A stretch of DNA of 48,261 nucleotides. Source: Deltaproteobacteria bacterium (GTDB lineage Bacteria; Myxococcota_A; UBA796; SXON01). A program made the translations under genes and the position numbers. Below, piece by piece: positions 43,727 through 48,261 of this stretch (the first letter of the stretch is position 1; each line of letters starts with the position of its first letter). Location: the NCBI GenBank assembly GCA_947484175.1, contig CANKOI010000021.1, forward strand, positions 1 to 48,261, read 5' to 3'. The notes under the pieces were generated by a model. That model saw only the letters and a program-made list of their open reading frames with translations. It searched no databases and was not told where the DNA came from.

Positions 43727-44316
43727 AGAAACGCCTTCTTGTCCCCCGCCCGCATCGCCCGCTGCTCCTTCCCACTGTCGAGCCCCTGCACGGCTTCGCG
43801 TGCGAGCCGCTCCACGATCGCGTTGTGGGACATCCCGCTGGCGAGCATCGCCGCGTAGCCGGAGCCCGCATCCCCCGCCCCCCCGGCGCTGCTTCCCCGC
43901 TCGTGGCCCGCCCCCGGAGAACCCGATGGCGCCCCGCCCGGAGCGCTGGTGTGGGCCGCCTCGTGCATCTCCGCCCCGCCCGCGCGTGACCGGTGCAGCA
44001 CCATCCGCTCCACCGCACGGGCCTCCGTCTCTTCGTGGTCGTTGCCCGCGTTGTGGCCCTCGCCCCCCGAATGTTCGAGATGGTACTGCTCGTGGGCGAG
44101 CAGCGCCTGGTCTTCCGGCTTGTTGGGGTCGAAGTCTTCCGACACGATGATGCTGCGATCCACGGTCATCGCTCGGGCATTCACCGCCTTGAGCGTGCGC
44201 GACGCGAGCTCGCCGGTGAACACCTCACCGCCGCCGGCCACCTGCTTGCGCTGAAGCCCCGGCTTCTCGGCTCTCTGGGCGAGACGTTCGATCGTGCTTC
44301 CACGCGAGGTGGCCAT
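43723..44316 (-). CDS. HExxH protein resembling the eCIS core domain (DUF4157-like)
   Basis: The 197-residue product holds RSIIVSEDFDPNKPEDQALLAHEQYHLEHSG, in which HEQYH is an HExxH metal-binding motif in the strand-loop-helix setting seen in DUF4157 proteins. These are often linked to extracellular contractile injection systems or toxin cargoes. A second acidic stretch, NDHEETEARAVERM, follows. The C-terminal half is a Gly/Ser/Ala-rich linker and a basic helix. No tail-sheath or baseplate gene is near. Start MATSRGSTIERLAQ at 44316 is chosen over a Cys-containing upstream one. Confidence 0.55.
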   Translation of the reverse strand: MATSRGSTIERLAQRAEKPGLQRKQVAGGGEVFTGELASRTLKAVNARAMTVDRSIIVSEDFDPNKPEDQALLAHEQYHLEHSGGEGHNAGNDHEETEARAVERMVLHRSRAGGAEMHEAAHTSAPGGAPSGSPGAGHERGSSAGGAGDAGSGYAAMLASGMSHNAIVERLAREAVQGLDSGKEQRAMRAGDKKAFL

Positions 44317-44371
44317 GCGCGCTCCCGCCGCGACTATAGCGCACCACATCGGAATTCCGCCACACCCGGGC

Positions 44372-44377
44372 TACACT
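44372..44377 (+). promoter_or_regulatory. -10 candidate of the MopE-like gene
   Basis: TACACT ends 7 nt before the ATG at 44385. No ribosome binding site is visible, so a leaderless transcript is predicted. The -35 region is weak. Confidence 0.4.
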
Positions 44378-44384
44378 GGCCACG

Positions 44385-47288
44385 ATGCGTGCCCTCGTGC
44401 TCCTCGTCGTGTTCCAGCTCGGTTGCCCGGTCTCCAACGACGACAGCGATCGTCCCGCCTTCACCGAGACCGATCGGGATGGCGACGGGCTGCTCGATGT
44501 GGAGGACTGCCAGCCCGACGATGCCACGATCGGCACGGGTTTTCTGGAGCTCTGCGACGGCCTGGACAACGATTGCGACGGCGAGGTGGACGAAGACCTT
44601 CCGCAGCTGACTTTGTTCCGTGATCAGGACGGTGACGGGTACGGCGATCCGGCGTGGACCGAGTCGTTCTGCGCGAGCGTGACGGGCTGGACGACCGACA
44701 ACACCGACTGCGGGCCCTCCGACCGCTCGGTCTTTCCGGGCGCCGCGGAATTCTGCGACGGCCTCGATCACGACTGCGACGGGTTCACGATGGAGGCCGA
44801 CAGCGTCGACCTGATCGCGTGGTGGCCCGATACGGATGGGGACGGCTACGGCGCCGGCGAGCCGGCCCTCTCCTGCGAAGCGCCGGTGGGCATGGTCGGC
44901 AATCTCGAGGACTGCGACGACACCCGCGCCGACGTAAATCCGCGGGCCCCCGAGGTGTGCGACCCGCTCCAGGCCGACGAAGACTGCGACCTGTTCCCCA
45001 ACGACCTCGACGACTGGGTGGCCGGGGGCACGGAGTGGTACCCCGACATGGACGGCGACGGCTGGGGAGCGCTGGTGGAGCCGGTGTGGACCTGTGATGC
45101 ACCCCGCGACTACGTCGACATCACCGAGGACTGCGACGACGCTGACCCGCTGGTGAACCCGGCGGCTGTCGAGGTGTGCAACGGCGTGGATGACGACTGC
45201 GAAGGGAGCGTAGACGAAGGCGCGGCCGACCCCCGCACCTGGTACCTCGATCGCGACGCGGACGGTTTCGGCGACGACGCCAGCTCCCAGAGCGCTTGCA
45301 ACATTCCCGACGGCTACGCCCAGTGGGGCGGCGACTGCAACGACTTCAACAACACCTACTTTCCGAGCGCCGACGAGAGCGCCTGCACGCCGGACATCGA
45401 CCTGAACTGCGATGGGTTCACCGGCGCCGACGACAACGACGGCGACGGCTGGCCGGCCTGCGAGGAATGCGACGACGGCGAGTACGACACCCATCCGGGC
45501 GCCGTGGAAGTGTGCAACGACGCCGATGATGACTGCGATGGGCGCCCCGATGTGGACGCGGTGGACGGCACGGACTGGTACGCCGATGCCGACGCCGACG
45601 GCTACGGCGACGCGGCGGTGCCACAGAACGCGTGCGACCAGCCTGTGGGCTACGTCGCCGACGCCACCGACTGCGACGACGCCACCCGTACCGCGTTTCC
45701 CGGCGCCCCCGAAACCTGCGCGTACGTCGGCGACGATGACTGCGATGGCGACGCCAACGAACTCGATGCGGTGGGCTGTCTGGACTGGTACGTCGACCTC
45801 GACGGCGACCTGTACGGTGGCGACTCGGTGTGTGTGTGCACTGCGTATGGGGACTACGACACGCTGGTGGGCGACGACTGCGACGACGCGGAACCCGGCG
45901 AGAACCCCGGCGCGACCGAGGTGTGCGGCGACAGCGTGGATCAGGACTGTTCCGGCGCCGATGACGACTGCACGCTGAGCGCGGCCGACGCCCTGGTCGC
46001 GGGCCGCACCGCCGGCGACGAGCTCGGGGTGGCGATGGCTGCTGGTGGGGACGCCGACGCTGACGGGTGGCCCGACCTGCTGGTTGGTGGCAACGGCATC
46101 GAGGTGGTATCGCCCGATTCGGGAGCCGCCGTGCTGCTCAGCGGCCCATTCGTGGGAAACAGCACCGCATCCACGCCGCTCACAACGTTCTACGGAGGCG
46201 CCAGCGCCGATGACGCCGGCAGCGCCCTGAGCGACGCCATCGACCTCGATGGTGACGGCCGCCCGGAGTACGCCATCGGCGCTCCGCGGGCCGACGACGC
46301 CGACCGCAACGCCGGGGTCGCCTATTTCGTGGAGTACGTGGCAGGCGCGCAAGCGCTGGCCAGCGTGGCGCGCTTGGCGATTACGGGGGAAGGGGGGCAC
46401 GACGCTCTCGGCAGCGCGCTGCTCTTGGGCGTCGACGTCGACGACGACGGGCGTGGAGAGCTGGCGGTGGGCGCGCACGGGAACGACGAGAACGGTGCGG
46501 AGAGCGGCGCCGTGTACATCTTCGACCTTCCGGCCACCGGCGTGAAGGGCGCCGCGAGCGCGGACCATGTGGTTCGCGGCGACGTTCACGACCGCCTCTC
46601 GGTGCTTCCTCGCTCCGCCACCGATGTGGATGGCGACGGGGTGGATGATCTCGTGGTGGGGGGCTGGGGCATCGATGGGGACGACCTGATCGCCGGCGGC
46701 GTGGCCGTCTTTTTGGGCCCCCTGACAGGCAACCTCGGCGTTGCGGACGCCGACGCGCTCCATCTGGGCGAGGGCAGCTCAGACGAGGCGGGCACCAGCT
46801 TGGACGTACGAGACGCCGACGGCGACGGCGTACTCGACCTGCTCGTGGGCGCGCCGGGCAACGACGACGCCGGTGCCGACGCCGGGGCCGCCTACCTCGT
46901 TCTGGGCCCCCTCCAGACCAGCAGCCGGCTCGCGGCGGCTCCCTTCGTGGTGCGCGGCGAAGCTCCAGACGACGCGTTCGGGAGTGCGGTGGCGTTGGCC
47001 GACCTGATCTCGAGCGGGCTTTCGGCGGTGGTGGTCGGCGCACCCGGATCCGACGCGGGTGGCGCCGAGAGTGGTGCCGTGTACCGCTTCAACGACGTGC
47101 CCCTCGGGGTGTTCGGCGGAGCGGACGCCCACGCCCACTACCCGGGCCCCGCTGCGGACGCGCGGCTCGGCGAATGCACCGTGAATGTGGGCGACGTGAC
47201 CGGCGATGGCGACGACGACGTGGGCGTGTCGGCCACCGGGTACGTCAACCCCGCGGGCGAGATCACGGGGGCGGTGTACACGCTCTGA
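44385..47288 (+). CDS. MopE-like metal-binding lipoprotein with predicted seven-bladed propeller
   Basis: The 967-residue product has a lipoprotein signal MRALVLLVVFQLGC (Cys14). Residues about 45-535 hold eight repeats of the type EVCDGxDNDCDGxVD, starting with ELCDGLDNDCDGEVDED, alternating with Trp-Tyr-x-Asp-x-Asp-Gly-Asp-Gly units; such Asp/Cys repeats bind calcium or other metals. Residues about 540-967 hold seven FG-GAP-like units, each with a DxDGDGxxDLxVGAP-type core, for example DLDGDGRPEYAIGAP. Seven such units suggest an integrin-like beta-propeller. Very acidic and secreted to the outside, it may bind surfaces or other cells. The start lacks a ribosome binding site. Confidence 0.85.
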   Translation: MRALVLLVVFQLGCPVSNDDSDRPAFTETDRDGDGLLDVEDCQPDDATIGTGFLELCDGLDNDCDGEVDEDLPQLTLFRDQDGDGYGDPAWTESFCASVTGWTTDNTDCGPSDRSVFPGAAEFCDGLDHDCDGFTMEADSVDLIAWWPDTDGDGYGAGEPALSCEAPVGMVGNLEDCDDTRADVNPRAPEVCDPLQADEDCDLFPNDLDDWVAGGTEWYPDMDGDGWGALVEPVWTCDAPRDYVDITEDCDDADPLVNPAAVEVCNGVDDDCEGSVDEGAADPRTWYLDRDADGFGDDASSQSACNIPDGYAQWGGDCNDFNNTYFPSADESACTPDIDLNCDGFTGADDNDGDGWPACEECDDGEYDTHPGAVEVCNDADDDCDGRPDVDAVDGTDWYADADADGYGDAAVPQNACDQPVGYVADATDCDDATRTAFPGAPETCAYVGDDDCDGDANELDAVGCLDWYVDLDGDLYGGDSVCVCTAYGDYDTLVGDDCDDAEPGENPGATEVCGDSVDQDCSGADDDCTLSAADALVAGRTAGDELGVAMAAGGDADADGWPDLLVGGNGIEVVSPDSGAAVLLSGPFVGNSTASTPLTTFYGGASADDAGSALSDAIDLDGDGRPEYAIGAPRADDADRNAGVAYFVEYVAGAQALASVARLAITGEGGHDALGSALLLGVDVDDDGRGELAVGAHGNDENGAESGAVYIFDLPATGVKGAASADHVVRGDVHDRLSVLPRSATDVDGDGVDDLVVGGWGIDGDDLIAGGVAVFLGPLTGNLGVADADALHLGEGSSDEAGTSLDVRDADGDGVLDLLVGAPGNDDAGADAGAAYLVLGPLQTSSRLAAAPFVVRGEAPDDAFGSAVALADLISSGLSAVVVGAPGSDAGGAESGAVYRFNDVPLGVFGGADAHAHYPGPAADARLGECTVNVGDVTGDGDDDVGVSATGYVNPAGEITGAVYTL

Positions 47289-47384
47289 CCCGGGGGCCCA
47301 TCCCCGTCACCGGTTGTCATCGCGCTCCGCGCGCGCGAACTCGCGGCGAGAACCGTGGTCGGGAGGAGTCGCCCCGGAGCCTCC

Positions 47385-48261
47385 ATGCCGATGTTCGCCG
47401 CCTTTTTTCTCGCCGCCTGTTCTCATCAGATCGAGCCCGTCACCACGGGAACGGCGCTTCGTGAGGTGGAAGTCGGCTGGGGCGACACCCTCTGGGGCAT
47501 CGCCGAGCAGCACGCGATGCCGGGTGGGTACCCGGCGCTCGCGCGGCTCAACAACATCCGGAATCCGCACTACATCGAGCTGGGCCAGCGATTGAAAGTG
47601 CCGACGAGCGACGACGCGCTCCCGCTGTGGCCGGAGGCCCAGCCTGCGCGCGCCGAGCTGCGGGCCTGTCGGGTGGAGGCGCTGCCGCCGGCTCGCACCG
47701 GCCTGGTACCGGGGGGTGGCACCGGCGTGGTCGAGGTGGGCGCCGGCGTGCAGGTCGTGGCTTCACGGACTTCAGACAGGGCCCAGCTCGCTGGCGTGGC
47801 GGCCGGCCGTGCGGTGTGGGCCCGCACGCCGGGACTCGAGGCCTCGGAGTGGGCGGACGACCGCGGGCGCCCCGCCCCGGCCGTTCCGGCCGACCTCGTG
47901 GGCTACCGCGCCCAGCTCGACACCGACGCCGACTTCGAGGCCGTGGTGGGGTGGCGACTCGAAGAGAACGCCCTCGGAATGTCACGCTGGATGGTGGCCG
48001 TGGTGGACCTCTCCGAACGAGAGACCGCCGCGGTCTTCGAGCTGGCCAACTTCGGCGCGGGCTCCTTCGTGGCGCGTGCCGAAGGCGGATGCAGCCTGCT
48101 CGGCTCGGAGTGGGCGTTCGCCCACGAGCCCGGCGAGCGGGGCGGCGGCTGGAATCTCCTCGCGCGCCGGATGGACCTGCGGGGGGGCGACCTCGTACTC
48201 GACGGGCGTTCCGGCCTGCTCTCGCGCCGGCTGTACGACAGCTTCTCCCCCACCCGCGCCG
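47385..48261 (+). CDS. LysM-domain lipoprotein, 3' end missing
   Basis: The gene starts at ATG 47385, with GGAG 5 nt upstream, and is open to the window end (292 codons seen). The signal MPMFAAFFLAAC ends in Cys12. A LysM domain (about residues 25-72) reads REVEVGWGDTLWGIAEQHA and ARLNNIRNPHYIELGQRLKVP, so it binds peptidoglycan glycan. The rest has the sequence YPALARL within LysM and later strands such as ADFEAVVGWRLEENALGM; no second domain is recognised. A bacterial cell-wall binding or remodelling role is inferred. Confidence 0.85.
   Translation, partial: MPMFAAFFLAACSHQIEPVTTGTALREVEVGWGDTLWGIAEQHAMPGGYPALARLNNIRNPHYIELGQRLKVPTSDDALPLWPEAQPARAELRACRVEALPPARTGLVPGGGTGVVEVGAGVQVVASRTSDRAQLAGVAAGRAVWARTPGLEASEWADDRGRPAPAVPADLVGYRAQLDTDADFEAVVGWRLEENALGMSRWMVAVVDLSERETAAVFELANFGAGSFVARAEGGCSLLGSEWAFAHEPGERGGGWNLLARRMDLRGGDLVLDGRSGLLSRRLYDSFSPTRA

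Overview
The window is GC-rich and densely coded on both strands. It looks like chromosomal DNA of a myxobacterium-like lineage (Myxococcota or a neighbouring deltaproteobacterial group). Three things point there: a lipoprotein with repeated Cys-Asp-Gly/Asn-Asp-Cys-Asp-Gly units of the MopE metal-binding type, secreted proteins with Asp/Thr/Gly-rich spacers, and a putative metalloprotease of the MXAN_6640 type with a Cys/Gly, hydrophobic, Arg-Arg tail. This is inference from protein style; no rRNA gene is present to settle it. No tRNA, insertion sequence, prophage or CRISPR array was found.

Layout. 1-4.1 kb: end of a secreted-protein gene, then ruvC-ruvA-lipoprotein in overlapping frames, then a lower-GC gene for a membrane-anchored DUF4041/T5orf172 (GIY-YIG-like) protein. 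4.3-7.3 kb (minus): an outer-membrane-type protein, the RNase P RNA gene rnpB and class I fumarase. 7.4-12.7 kb (plus): ftsQ, ftsZ, two ATP-grasp ligases and an acyltransferase of the 2-oxoacid dehydrogenase E2 fold. 12.7-18.3 kb: a CotH-type lipoprotein (minus), then a transglutaminase-like protein, an ABC ATPase, a lipoprotein and mlaE-mlaF. 18.3-22.2 kb (minus): a VapBC-like remnant with a truncated PIN toxin, then a coupled operon running degenerate receiver, aldo/keto reductase, hybrid-free PAS histidine kinase, CheY-like regulator.

22.3-24.2 kb (plus): a coiled-coil protein and a TPR protein, followed by a duplicated 59-bp hairpin element. 24.5-29.3 kb (minus): an FHA-like protein, a PP2C phosphatase and a third ATP-grasp ligase. 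29.3-34.1 kb: a NadR-like kinase, the metalloprotease, a membrane protein and malate dehydrogenase. 34.1-38.5 kb: a small membrane protein behind a palindromic operator, a WYL regulator, two unknown proteins, an M28 peptidase and a protein with two helix-turn-helix repeats. 38.5-48.3 kb: a BtrH/DUF4872-like protein, a PAS-GGDEF-EAL protein, a small protein, sugar-nucleotide genes of the rmlA and rmlB type, an HExxH protein, the MopE-like lipoprotein with a predicted seven-bladed propeller, and a LysM lipoprotein that runs off the end.

The most promising unexplained unit is the set of three related ATP-grasp ligases. Two sit directly behind ftsZ with a lipoyl-less acyltransferase; the third sits with FHA and PP2C signalling proteins. 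Genome-wide style features also stand out: very short lipoprotein signal peptides without a basic n-region, two recurring promoter-like motifs (GCGTTAG and GGATARC) close to gene starts, and convergent genes whose stop codons share four bases.
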